DNA of 64,000 nt from Chinchilla lanigera (lineage: Eukaryota; Chordata; Mammalia; Rodentia; Chinchillidae). The notes below the pieces were generated by a model. It was not told the origin of the DNA, searched no databases, and saw nothing but the letters and a program-made list of their open reading frames with translations. Below, piece by piece: positions 21,721-33,299 of the stretch. Every line of letters starts with the position of its first letter. The first letter of the stretch is position 1. Location: the NCBI RefSeq assembly GCF_000276665.1, contig NW_004955404.1, positions 35,424,025-35,488,024 of the forward strand. Direction: 5' to 3'. Both the position numbers and the translations under genes were made by a program.

Positions 21721-23561
21721 ATTTTGCTGTTGGGAATAGTACAGGGAGTGGAGTTTTAAGAATGAATTTTCTCATGTAATCTTAGAGTGTCTGGAACTGA
21801 ATCTCTAATCGGATTAGATTTGAAACATGAATTTCTTTTATTCCTTTGAAAAGAAAATAAAGTCCATAATATGTTTTGATAGTAGAGACCCACAAAATAC
21901 CAGCCATTTACCTGAAGAAAAGAATTGTGTGGTTGTAATATTTTAGAATATTTTTGCTATAGGGTAAATAATGTTATTATATAGATGATCCTACTATCAC
22001 TACAAAAGAAAAAAATGATCTTCAGGGATTTGAATTCCCATGTCAAGTCCAACATAAATTACCCAAAAGCTTCTATATACAGTAGACTCTGTAAGAGACA
22101 TTTATTTTATATCCATACAACTGAGCTTATTGAAAGTTAAGTGCAGAATCTTACTTTATTTTTCACTGAGTTACTACACAACTTTTAACCTCTAACCTCT
22201 GAGAATGTCTGTTGTTAAAATGGTAGCATTGCTTCAGAAGTAAGAGAATGCTAAAGCTTGGAATAGACATGCATGAGAGAACCTGAATAAGGCTGGGAGT
22301 CTTGGTATCTAAATTCAGATGGGTCTTCATTGTTAGTGGAAAGAATCTCCCCATCCTTAGTGGAAGAGGCGTCTTCACCCTAGAAGAGGTTTGGCCATCT
22401 AAAAGGAGACGAACTTTGCCTTGCCTGAGTACACTGCAGTGTCATAGACTTTGCTTAAACATTTCTCCAGTTGCTCTGAATCTGTCAGATTCTTTGTTAA
22501 CAAAGCAATGTTCTTCTGTAGGATCCACTAGTTTGAAAATCCTTTTCCAAACCATTTTTTCAATAGCTCTCAAGTGCCTATGACATTGCATGAGCCACTG
22601 CATCCTCTTCTACCACAAGTGCCTGATTGGCAAATAACAGTACAGTTTACCCAAGTAAATTTGAATTTAAGATAAATAATAGATAGCACTTTAGTATTAT
22701 ATAAGTGCATATATAAGAATGTATAATGCCTGGAATAAACATATTTATGGGATATACTTATATGTGAGTAAAAGTATGTATATGGGACATGCATATAAGA
22801 GACATATTTGGATATATTTGCACTTATGGAACAATTTATACACTATGCTATCCATGAAACATTTATAATACAAAAATTGCTATTTATATGAAATTTAAAT
22901 GCAACTGGGTGTTCTGTATGTTATCTAGAAGTTTTATATCTATATTACTTCCCATAATACCAGTATGTGAACCAGTTGAGGATGAAAGTGGTAATAATTG
23001 TGTATCTACTCATTCTTGTTAGAGACTATTCATGTCCTACCTACCATTAATGAGATCTTTTTAATCATCTGAACAGTGAAACAACAAAATTCTCAATCTT
23101 GTTCTCCAGACTATATCTAGAATCTGAGTATAGATAAGTGAACTCTGAGGTTGTAATAGGAGTTTAGACTCTTGTGATTTACTGAAGGACCAATCTTCCC
23201 TGAAAACCTTTAAGAAAAATAGCCCAGTCAGAATAATGAGGAAGGAGCTACACAGAAATGTCAGGTGAAGTCAGGTCCAAACTGGGTCTGATCATGTGGG
23301 GAGAATTCTGACATCTCAAAAGCATTACAGAGTTGTTCAATATTGAGTAGAAATGGGTGATAGGCCTTTTTCCAATATTGGAAGAAAGAACACATTTCCT
23401 GATCCCAATTCTATGAAAAACAGGGTACTTTGGGATTCTTAGAGCCGACAATGTATACAAAAGCCAGGAAATGGATGCAAAGCCCAGGAAAATGCACCTC
23501 CGTTAGAACAACACAGTGTCTACTACAATTGTGCTTCTTTATTTTCATTTTGTTACTATTA
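21721..23561. other. Unique AT-rich DNA, no gene seen
   Basis: Several small frames (for example 22302-22583) lack recognisable similarity. No clear repeat was identified. The 22670-22860 part is ATAT/ACAT rich. Confidence 0.4.
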
Positions 23562-23935
23562 TGTTAATCAAGATTTTATTATTCTAGCAAAATACCCGAG
23601 AAAATCAGCATAAGAGTGGAAAGCTCTGTTTTTCTGTCATAGTTTCAGAAGTTCCCAACCTTAGTTATTAGACCCTCTGCTTTGAGGCGAGAGACAAGGC
23701 CGGCATCATGGAGGGAACATGTGGCCAAAGAAGCTCAGGTTGGCCTGGAACTGAATGAACATACACAGTGGGGGCCCACTGACCCCTTTGGGAATGACGC
23801 AGTGACCTAGCTTCCTCCTGCTGGGTCTCACTGCTTCAGGGTTCCATCATCTTTCAGTAAGTGCCCAGGTTCACACGAAGACTTTCAACTGTGGTACTTG
23901 GGGGGAGATGTACCCAAACCACAACCTCTCCCAAA
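23562..23935 (-). mobile_element. MaLR-like solo LTR, antisense
   Basis: Starts TGTTAATC and has AGCAAAATACCCGAG, GGTTCCATCATCTTTCAG-type sequence and a CACAACCTCTCCC end, all reverse complement of the MaLR-like LTRs here. It is old, and the right end is poorly defined. Confidence 0.6.
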
Positions 23936-24489
23936 ATATAGTTCAGTTCTCAACTGTGTTTCCCTCACTATTTAGAAAACAGTGTTTTGATTTTCTTATT
24001 CAAATAAAAACTTTTTTGTTAAAATAACAGTTGCCTAGTTAACAGAGAAATCAAGTGCATACTATTTTATTTTTTACTTCATGTATAATAGAGCAGTCTC
24101 TTATTTTTGAAAATGTATCTTAAATATCCCGTTACGATTCTTACCCAGCTTTTCATATCTCTTCACTCAAGGTATTTTAGCCTCTAAATTTCATCCATTT
24201 AATTCTTTTATTGTACCCACCATTTTATTTATGGAGTATTTTCACTATTTTACTACTACTTATATGACTGTCACTGTCAATTATGTTATTTTCTTGCTGT
24301 TTTTCTTTGCTCAAAATTCAAAATATGCATACTTAGTCAATGTTCTACATATCATTCAAATATGAAACAAAATGTTTGCCTGTAAATGCAGACTTTTGCT
24401 TACATAAGTTAACAGACTTTATATAAGGCAGACTGACAAAGCTTTGTCTTTTACTTTTTCTGATCTTTTCATGTCACAGTTAAATCATA

Positions 24490-24870
24490 TGGTTTTAAAA
24501 ACAGTTCCAGTCCTTGCTCTGATCTACTCTTTCACCGTGACTACAGTCTTATATCACATTCGCATTGTCTCTTACCCAGACACGTTTTATTTTTTTTTTT
24601 TTTGGTTTTTCTCTGTTACTGGGAACCGAACTCACGACCTTGCTCTTGCCAGGCAGGCGCTTTGCCGCTGAGCTAAATCCCCAGCCCCTACCCAGACAGG
24701 TTTTAATAGACATCTTCTCGTTTCTGTGGCTTCAGCTCTCCAGTGCTTCAAATCATTTTCAGTCCATGCTACCTACTCTATCCACCCCCATGAAAATCTT
24801 GATGACTTTATTTAGTAAATGTTTAAACCAGTTGTGTTGTGGTGGTAGGGTGGCTATGTCACTCCCTTAT
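24490..24870 (+). mobile_element. L2 LINE fragment, split by an ID
   Basis: CTGATCTACTCTTTCACCGT, then GGCTTCAGCTCTCCAGTGC, then CATTTTCAGTCCATGCTACC and TGGCTATGTCACTCCCTTAT follow the order of the L2 3' region. It is ancient and carries the ID at 24590. Confidence 0.5.
24590..24688 (-). mobile_element. ID SINE, antisense, young
   Basis: Complete ID head with a T-run at the left. TSD of 17 bp with one difference: TACCCAGACACGTTTTA at 24573-24589 and TACCCAGACAGGTTTTA at 24689-24705. The head is close to the copies at 30851 and 62233, so the insertion is fairly recent. Confidence 0.95.
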
Positions 24871-25689
24871 TGTGCAGCTATTGGTGGAGATAGTCTGATA
24901 GAGCCTCTGCATTTTCAATCCATACCTTTGTGATTTTTTGGACCTCAGAATCCCCTGTTAAAATGTCTATGTGCACCATCAGACTGTAAATGAGAATGGG
25001 AGATTATGTATGTTTTGTGGTCCACATCTGGAAACAGTGTATATTTCCTAGGCATAGAGCCCAGTATTATAGGATTTCTTCACTATGAAGAAGGTAGGGA
25101 AATATGCCCTACCTGTGTACCAGGATGGAAATGTTTTAAAGAAAAACTTGCTGGTCTGCCATTGCCCACCATTTTAATGGCAAACATCCCTTTTACCCTT
25201 TTTTCTACAGTTAGAACACAGTCAAACCATTTTCCAAGAGGGATGGCCTGACATTCTAATTGCTGCATCTAGTTCCAAATCTGTTATATTTAGATAATGC
25301 AGTTCTTAATTCTATATTTAGCACCTTCTGTCCATCATTCTAGAAACTAAAAATAAGCTTTGTTCCTGCCATTTCTCAACACACACACACTGGCACACAT
25401 AGACATACACACAATCCCTTCAAAAAATAAAATTCACATTCGGAATTTGTAATGTGTGAGATTTGTAATCATAATGCATAGTGATTTTGAAGTTAATTTT
25501 GATTGATTTCATAAATTCCCTTATACCAGAAATAAAGGGAAGCCTTGATCATATCCTATTTGTATTTTGTGGGATGATGATTTTATGTATTGCTTTATCT
25601 CAATCTACGTTCTTGCATGACCGTTATGCTCTGTGACTATGTCCAAAATGCACATGGCAGGGCATTCTTCTGGGTAGCTGTTACCTGGT
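24871..25689. other. Unassigned; short CA-rich run
   Basis: No gene recognised. A short ACACACAC-type run lies at 25378-25415. The opposing 60-80 codon frames at 25006-25268 have no recognisable similarity. Confidence 0.4.
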
Positions 25690-26270
25690 GGAGAATCACA
25701 CGGGATTCTTTCTAGGTTTTTGGTGTCCAATAGAAGAATTGCACAAGACACATGGAAAAGGCAGCAAAAGAGTACATTCATTGAAGGTGGAAAAGAAGTG
25801 TGCTCTGCAGAGTACAGAGGCTGGTGAAAAGGCTCACAGTGACCCTGAGGATAAGAGAAGAGAGTATTTTTGGTGAAGTCCCACTCCCTCCCAGTGGGCA
25901 TGCTGCCAGAACTTCACAGCTCATGCTGAGCCATGTCCTCTGTGTTAACTGCTCACATCCTTCCCATAATTCATTCTGGTATAATTGAATCTGTGATGTG
26001 CAACCCATATGGGTGAGGAGATACTGAGTTTGAGGCCAACGATGACTTTTGGACATTCTGTGATGTTTCTGATTCTGTGCATGAGTTGACGGTTTCCCCA
26101 AGAGCTCACTTGCAGGCTACTTCTTTGACCTTGGCTATTGTTTGGGAGGTAGAGAGGTAGGTCTCTAGGCAGGACCAGGACCAAGACACCCCTGTTTTAT
26201 AGTGTGAAGCATATTTGTAGACAGCTCCTCCGTGGTGCACATTTCATATGAAATAGTCAAAATGTTTTAG
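25690..26270 (-). mobile_element. Possible unclassified LTR, antisense
   Basis: GC-richer than its surroundings, containing tracts like CAATAGAAGAATTGCACAAG and AAAGAGTACATTCATTGAAG, which resemble the polyadenylation end of a retroviral LTR read backwards, and CAGAACTTCACAGCTCATGC. The family is not recognised and no TG/CA ends or TSD were fixed. It could instead be another repeat class. Confidence 0.35.
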
Positions 26271-26944
26271 TGTGAGAATATAGTTACACTGATAGTACAC
26301 TTTCCTCAAATACTTTTGGGGTGTGCTCTATCTGCTTGCAGCTAGTTCAGGTGCCAGAAAATATATCCAAAGATATTTCCTTAACGTAATTCTCAAACCT
26401 GATTATTGTTGGTTTTCTCAGGTTTTCACTACATTAGTGGTGGCCTTGAGGCTATCTGAGATAATAGACTTGGTTGGAAAGACTGAATCCTTAATCACAA
26501 TTTTACTCCCAGGGTCTTTTTCTCTTAAATATTTCTTGACCTCCTTTTGTACTATTGGGACTCTAGAAGTATGTGTTTTTTCTAGCCTGCCAAATCTACG
26601 CAAATGTGGACTCTATCATTCCCTCTTTATTTTGTTAGCAAATGAAGCAATTTTTACACAAGCTTATCTTTTCTTCCTAATATCTATTGACCAACCAAAG
26701 CAAAGTCACATGTGTAGTTTTGTGTACAGTACCATTAACTTCAAGGTACTAATGTCTGTTACTTTAGGAAGCGTTACTAGCTACTGTGGGAGATCAACTC
26801 CAACAGTAGTTTACACACTATATGTTTAATACTGCTCACACAAATTCCAACATAGACTGCGAACATCTCCACTCAGGCAAAAGGATTGGCAGAGATTCCG
26901 ACAACTTCACCACATTTGGCAGACAACTAGATTGCCCTTGCCAG
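26271..26944. other. Unassigned; contains a 168-codon open frame
   Basis: The frame at 26323-26829 on the + strand is the longest in the window. Its translation is hydrophobic and low in recognisable motifs, a minus-strand frame overlaps it, and there is no promoter, splice context or family resemblance. It is probably chance or the reverse side of a retroelement internal region next to the possible LTR at 25690. Confidence 0.35.
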
Positions 26945-27250
26945 TTTTCTTTCTGAAATGCAAATCTAATAACATGATTTTCCTTGTGGAATCTTTCTAT
27001 GGTTCCTTTTTACCTTGAAAATAAAGTTTATGTTCCTTAATATGCCATGTACAATTTTATTTTGAGTTCTACCTCTTATACAAACTATAGGTCCAGTAAC
27101 ATAGAGCTGCTTAAGTATGCCTGCATTTTCAATCTTTTTTCTATGCTATTTAATATTCCCCTTTGGAATTCTCTCCTTCTTCATGACCAGGAGACACCTC
27201 CACATTCATCCAGAAGGATCAACTCAATGTCATGCCCCCATGGATGGCTC
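26945..27250 (+). mobile_element. L2 LINE 3' fragment
   Basis: GAAATGCAAATCTAATAACA, then CTATGGTTCCTTTTTACCTT, AAATAAAGTTTATGTTCC, TATGCCATGTACAATTTTAT and later GACACCTCCACATTCATCC keep the order of the L2 3' end. Ancient. Confidence 0.6.
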
Positions 27251-29812
27251 ATCTGAAATCCACATCTGGTAAAATAGTTGAGTCTTCATGTAATCTCTTG
27301 AAGAGGTCAGTTGTGGCTTTGCATTTAGCAGGATGCCTTCCACAGATTTTTGTAATTTTTCTTGACCTTATAAAAATTCTATAATTATAGATTTTTAAAA
27401 TACCTAGCACTCTGTTGGAAACCGGAGAAAAACAGAAATTTTAAAAAAAAAAAGCTATCAGCAAGTATTTACCTGAAGAACAGTTTTAAAGGAAAATCTT
27501 TGATACAAACACCTAAATAATTTTTTAAAATTCAAATTTATATAATTTTTGCTTTGAAATATGCTTTTCATACAGGAATTCCTCAGTTTTTATTGCAAAC
27601 CTCACGCTGCCTAAAACAACAAGACAAAGCCTGAAAAGGCAGCACGATGTTCTTGGAAACATCTGCATCTGATGTTAACGGATGGAGGATGCACTCTGCA
27701 TTCAGACTGCATCCAAAGGGAAGGTTCAGAAGCACAACTCTCCAGCTCTAGTCACCAATCGCGCAGTGTCACAGGGAGGGAGGCACTGAACTTCTGTCTT
27801 AGTCTGTTGAAAATCCAATGGGCAGTGACAGTCTCAGTGCATGAGATAATGTGTGAAATATTACTCATATATCTTGGCAACTTGGATATTTTCTTGGAAG
27901 CTGACAAGTCATTTCAATTTCATTTTGGAAATAAGAAAGAGCAGCTGCTATGAATAAATAAAACACCAAATATAGAATTCTTGGTTACGTATTTCTGGTT
28001 CTTCCTCTGCATGAGAAACTACTAGTCTATTTGCACTTTATGCTTTGTGATATTTTCTCTCTTAATAAGCACAAGTTTTTTGTTTCTCCATTTCTGAAGA
28101 TACTTGATAGATAAAATATTTAGCTTCCTGGACAACTCCCCTGTACTAGCAGATATACATGCCCATGAGTGACTGTAGTTTAGTCTCTTCAGATATATAT
28201 AGTATTCCCAGTGAAATACTTTGAATTAAGTAAAATAAACTGGTCTTTTATTGATGATATTTTCTTTGGATTTACTTCTAAGTATGATGTCAAACAGAGG
28301 AAAACTAGATGAGAATAACATCAACTAATCAGAAATAAACATTGCCTCCTCTTTAGAAAAATTAATTTCAATATTTTATGTTTCAGTTGCATATGAATCA
28401 CAATGTATTGATGTTTGTGGTGTTTATCATTTATACTCTGAGTTTCCAAAATATTTCAATCTATAATACATTACTTGGCCTCCAAATGAGGACAGAAATA
28501 CTTTCTCCTTATGAGTGAGAAAATAGTTATCTAACAAATCAAAATGATTTTTCTAAAATTATAAACTGAGTACATTTTTATATAAGGAATCACAATCACA
28601 TCTTTGATTCAGGGGCTTCAATATTTAAGCAAAATAACAAAAGACCAAAAAGAACTTCAAAAGCTCATAGCCAGGAAGAGACTAGTAGTTTCTCTCATTC
28701 CCTGAGGCTTCAAAGATGAGGAGAGTGAGCCCTGCCAATTCTAACTGTCTCATTTATTCAAAGAGATAGACTAGAAAGCTCAGAAATCTTTGGGGATCCA
28801 CTCCAAAGGCACCGGATTTGGCACCAAAAGCATCCCTAAAGCACAGACTGGAGTAGGAGCAAGGAAAGGCAAACATTTGCAGTGACTGACTTTTATTTTA
28901 AGGCCTTTTTTATTATGATTTTATTAAAGTGTTTGCAGTAGCATCAAGGACCGGGACAAACTCAAGGCAAGAGGCCTTGGGGATAGGGCTTATGGCAAGT
29001 TAAAGCTTGGCCTGTGAACACCAAAAGCATCTTCCTGTGTTGTAAAAATAATAAAATCAAGTCAGATGAGGCATCTGGGGATAGTAAATCTAAGGTCTGT
29101 ATCTCTGCCAAAAGATGCACTAGAAACAGCCATGTTTCTCCCCACTCTGCTGTTTTGTGCTGTTGTTGCCAAATTCACCAGTGTAATGTCCATTAAAACA
29201 ACATCTCTGGGAAAATAATACAGTGTCAGTGCTATCTATGAGAGGGAGAGAAACAGAAAGGAGAAGATGGTGCTTGTCAGAATCTCTACCTAACTGGGGA
29301 ATCCGAAATTTAAAAAAAAATCAGAAGTAATGAGTAAAAAGGCAGAGAAAATTTTGGTCTCGGATCAAAATAAGTTTTCTCATTGAAATTAATAACAACT
29401 GCAAGACAAAAGAAAGACTGTATCATTGGTTTAGATCTTTGTTACCTTATTCATTTTTTTCACAGCAATGATTTTTACTATCGTGCTCTTCCTGAATTTT
29501 TGTCTTTCAAATTTCTATGCATTGCTGTGGCAACTCTGATTCCTACCATTGACCTGCTCTATGAAAATCACCTTGCATTTCATAGTTTAAGATTGTGCTA
29601 ATATCATGCTTCTTACACTATTACTAAACCTATTCTCCATTTTTTCCTTCCATAAATTACACTCTTATAACCTTATCTTTGCAAATAAGATTTTTTTTTC
29701 TTCTTAACCCTGACCTTCCTCTGGATGGTGACCCTAGGTAGGCCCCTTTCTGACTTCCTGCTATGCAGGTGATGGATGGATATATCCCCTTCCAAGTAAG
29801 ATAAGAACAACG
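27251..29812. other. Unique DNA, no gene seen
   Basis: A long stretch free of recognisable repeats. Frames at 27672-27953 and 29014-29196 have no family resemblance and no start context of note. Parts could be conserved non-coding sequence, but nothing decisive is visible. Confidence 0.4.
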
Positions 29813-30255
29813 ATGGTTAATTTTGTATCAAATAACTTGACCATGGGATGGCCATATATTTGAAAAAAATTATTCTGAGTATTTCAGTGAGGGAGGTTAG
29901 GATGAAATCAAATTTTAAATCAGTGGGTTCTGAGTAAAGAAGATTATCCATAAGAGTGTGGTGGGCCTTATCTAATCAGACAAGGATCTGAACAGTACTA
30001 AGAAGACACAAGGAAGCGAAGTCTCTAGTAGACACATAATACTTTAGAGTTCATCTGCAACATTAACTTATTTGGTCTGCCTCCAGACTTGACCTAAAAT
30101 ATCAACTTTTATAAGTTTGTAGCTTGCTGGCGCATCTGCAAGTTTTGGATCTGATAACTTCTGTAATTGCATAAATCCATTTCTGATAAAAAATTATTCT
30201 TCTTCATATATACACAATCCATTGGTTTTATTTCTCTTGATACTCTAATATAGTA
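29813..30255 (+). mobile_element. MLT2-like ERVL LTR
   Basis: Starts TGGTTAATTTTGTATCAA and continues through CTTGACCATGGGATGG, TTATTCTGAGTATTTCAGTG, TGGGTTCTGAGTAAAGAAG and CTTATCTAATCAGACAAGG, then ends near ATTGGTTTTATTTCTCTTGA and CTCTAATATA. This order is the MLT2 pattern. It is old and no intact TSD was seen. Confidence 0.65.
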
Positions 30256-30850
30256 CTTTAAAAAATCAATTTGTTAATATTCATGAAAAGATAGTAGTAT
30301 AATAATATGGAAAGATTTAAAAATTATATCTGTACAATCCTATCATTTCAATAATTTCTCTATAGCAATTTCATCTTAATCATATTAATTTACTTTTATG
30401 AAATTATAGCATTTATTGAAAGTACATATTGTATTATAATGTTGCTGAAGATGTTTTAATTTCAACATTCACTATTTCATCATTAATAATCATCATATTA
30501 AATAATTTTTCACAAAGGTTATTACAACTACTAAAATTTATTTACAATTAATTTGTAGGTCAAAAATTTTTATGTTTAAGAAAATTAACAGTAACATAAA
30601 TATTGTAATTTCCACAAGGGGGAATTAGTAGATTAAAACTAAGAACATTTTTACTTTATAAAAACTGTGATAACATTTTAGGTGATTAAACATAAAACTA
30701 TCAGTTGTGTACAAGTATTCATGTAAGAAAATCTGAAATAATACATATTGTCATCTCTTAAATTTTTAAAAATATTCATGACAATAAAATGGATATATAT
30801 TATAAAAAACTACCAAAATGTTATAGTTGTCTTTTTATTTTTCTGTATTT
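30256..30850. other. Unique, very AT-rich DNA
   Basis: No gene or repeat recognised between the LTR and the ID. Confidence 0.4.
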
Positions 30851-30949
30851 ATTTATTTGTTTGTTTTGCTTTTTTTCCGGTACCAGGAATCAAACTCACG
30901 ACTTTGCGCTTGCCAGGCAGGCGCTGTGCCGCTGAGCTAAATCCCCAGT
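30851..30949 (-). mobile_element. ID SINE, antisense
   Basis: TTTG/TTT tail sequence, then CCGGTACCAGGAATCAAACT, GCGCTTGCCAGGCAGGCGCT and GAGCTAAATCCCCAG. The sequence is well preserved. The flanks are T-rich, so no TSD can be fixed. Confidence 0.9.
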
Positions 30950-31194
30950 CTCATTTTTTTGTGTTTAAATATTATATCATCTAAACTTTAAATTGGAGGT
31001 TAAGAGTTGGAGATGTGAGTTTTGTGAGTGTGAGCAATTGTGTTAAACTGTTCTATGTAGCTTCAATGATTATTTACAATGATTTTCCCCTCTGAGAAGT
31101 ATTGCATTTATATTTTATATATTCACATATAAAGATTTTATTACTATTATTTGGTAACTGTTTCTGCATTCCAGCTTTGATATCTTTTTTAAAA

Positions 31195-31474
31195 TGTAAG
31201 CCTGTTTTTCACTTTTTGCTTAGTTGCCAGGTGTCAGGATTTTTATGACTGAAACAATCGACCAATGTTAATTGTACCAACTTATGGGTTTCACTGTGAC
31301 ATTTTCACATAGCCTGGCCTGTTTGTATTAGGACCATTTCTTCTACCTTTTCTTGTCTTCGACTTTCTTCTCCTTTTCTCCCTTCTTCTTTCCTTCAAGT
31401 CCCTCTTTGGCTTTTAGGTCATGTTCTTAGAATTATTACATCAAATATTATATTCCACAAAATATGATATTAGT
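31195..31474 (-). mobile_element. Possible L1 3'UTR fragment, antisense
   Basis: GGGTTTCACTGTGACATTTT followed by a pyrimidine-rich stretch (CTTCTCCTTTTCTCCCTTC) resembles the reverse complement of a rodent L1 3'UTR with its polypurine tract. There are no defined ends. Confidence 0.35.
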
Positions 31475-31708
31475 GGGAAGTAGCCCCAAGGTGGCCGGAG
31501 AGGGAGTTGCTGGAGAGGGGAACACACCTTCCAAAAGGGCACCAGTGAGCCACCTCCTCCAACCACGGCCCAAAACCTAAAACCATATCTACCTATGAAC
31601 TCATTGGTGGATCAGTCCACTACTGAACACAGTGCCCAGTGACCCAGTCACCGTCCCAGCCCTCCCTTCCTGAGCAGAAGAACTTAGACGAACATTCTAG
31701 ATCTAAAC
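31475..31708 (-). mobile_element. MaLR-like LTR 5' part, antisense
   Basis: TGAACTCATTGGTGGATCAG is the reverse complement of the family's 'ctgatccac...tgagttc' landmark. ACATTCTAGATCTAAACTAT followed by AACA mirrors the start of the LTR at 18827. Only the 5' portion is present. Confidence 0.6.
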
Positions 31709-32479
31709 TATAACAAGTATTTACTATGAGTTCTGTTGTTTTCTGTGACTTACTATCAAATTCATTTTTGCTAAATTTTTATAAATGTTCTGAATACTAA
31801 TATGAGGGACATACAAAAACACTAGAGAGACTAAAAATAAAATTGTTTTGTTAGCCTATTATTTCAAAAGACAAATTTTGTTTACTGGTAAACAAGAAAA
31901 TGCAGTGCTGAAAAATAAAACACAGGAGTTATCAGATATTTTTGTTGTGAACATATTACTAAAGCTGATGAAAATAAATTGTTGGAGGTGAAATGTATAA
32001 AGGATGAAGCTGTGGACTGTGTGGTTATTTTGGCCTTAGGTAAAGTTATATGTCTATATCATACAACCATTTCCTTTGTTTGTACTGTACAACCAATTTT
32101 TAAATCTATATTATTCAAATTGTACCACTGCTTTCTGGTCAGTGTTCTAAAGTTTCTCAGAGAAAATATCTCTACTTGAATTACTTCAAAGCCTTCTTAT
32201 AAGTAATACATAAGTACATCATTTAGTCTTTGTTTGTCAAAGACTCAACATTTATTACTTTTTTCCACAAATTAGGTGCCAATCATTACAGGTCCTAAAT
32301 GGTACTGCTCTTGAGATATTATATCCAAATGTCAAATGATTAAGTTCTACAAAAAAATAAGAAGTAATTTTACAAAATTACAAAAAGCGATACTTTTGGT
32401 AAATTATCATTCCTGGATTCATCCCCATATCATGTAACTCTTTCTCATTCCCATTGCTGATCTAATTTTGTTTCATGGG
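31709..32479. other. Unique AT-rich DNA
   Basis: No gene or repeat recognised. Confidence 0.4.
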
Positions 32480-32640
32480 CATACATGGAAAAGATCAGAC
32501 CTCATGCTCAGAAAGGAAGTGTTTCTAAGGTGACTGGAACACTGGGGCACTATGCTCAGTACTGGACCGATCCACTGATGAGTTCCTAGTTAAATGTGGC
32601 TTTAGGCTTTAGGGAGTGGTTGGAAGAGTAGCTCACTGGG
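32480..32640 (+). mobile_element. Older MaLR-like LTR, truncated by a younger one
   Basis: CTGGACCGATCCACTGATGA, GTTCCTAGTTAAATGTGGCT and GTGGTTGGAAGAGTAGCTCA follow the order of the older MaLR-like copies at 18827 and 20234. The sequence breaks off where the LTR at 32645 begins. Confidence 0.6.
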
Positions 32641-32644
32641 GCCT

Positions 32645-33008
32645 TGACTTGGTCACTTTTCTCTTGTAGCTGAGACAAAATACCTGACACCCCAAATTAA
32701 GGAAGGAAAGGTTTATTTAGCTCACAGTTTGTGGGAGTTTCAGTCCATAGTCCGCTGGCTCCAAGGCAGAGTGTCACATGGCAGAGGGCAACAGTTCATG
32801 GCAGTAGAAGACAGCAAAAGCACCAAAAGCAAAAGTGAGCAGCAGTGGCAAGCAGCCTCTTTTCCTCCCTTACATGTGCAAACTGCCCGCCCCAGGGCAG
32901 GCTCACACCCATAGTCCCAGCATTGGACTATAAATCAATCATAACTCTAGAAGTCAGCCCCATGACTGCATGAGGCTTTAAGGGGACATCCAGACTCAAA
33001 ATATAACA
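32645..33008 (-). mobile_element. MaLR-like solo LTR, antisense
   Basis: Starts TGACTTGGTCAC and ends ATATAACA, the reverse complement of the TGTTATGG...AAGACA family. Flanks GGCCT (32640-32644) and GGCCC (33009-33013) match at four of five bases. It lies within an older, oppositely oriented LTR of the same superfamily. Confidence 0.8.
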
Positions 33009-33185
33009 GGCCCTTTTGGCCCTTTTTAGTATAACTTCATTTTTATGGAGCTATGGAAATGCTGACACCATCATTACAGTATGATACTTGAAATAAGAAC
33101 AATTCAAAAATTCTGTTCAATGGCTTTCAAACATAAATAAAGTAAAACAGAAAAATTAAATGTGGAAAATGCCTGCACTTTTTGA

Positions 33186-33283
33186 TTTTGTTTTTTTGGT
33201 TTTTTTTTCCAGTTCCAGGAATCGAACTCATGAAGCTGTACTTGCCAGGCAGGTGCAGTGCCTCTGAGCTAAATCCCCAGCCC
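33186..33283 (-). mobile_element. ID SINE, antisense
   Basis: T-run, then GGAATCGAACTCATGAAGCT, CTTGCCAGGCAGGTGCAGTG and GAGCTAAATCCCCAGCC. TSD of 16 bp with one difference: TGCCTGCACTTTTTGA at 33170-33185 and TGCCTGCACTGTTTGA at 33284-33299. Confidence 0.93.
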
Positions 33284-33299
33284 TGCCTGCACTGTTTGA

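Noticed and set aside
26323..26829. 168-codon open frame on the + strand, the longest in the window
   Set aside because: No recognisable domain, no start or splice context, an overlapping frame on the other strand, and a neighbouring possible LTR. Chance or retroelement antisense is more likely than a gene.
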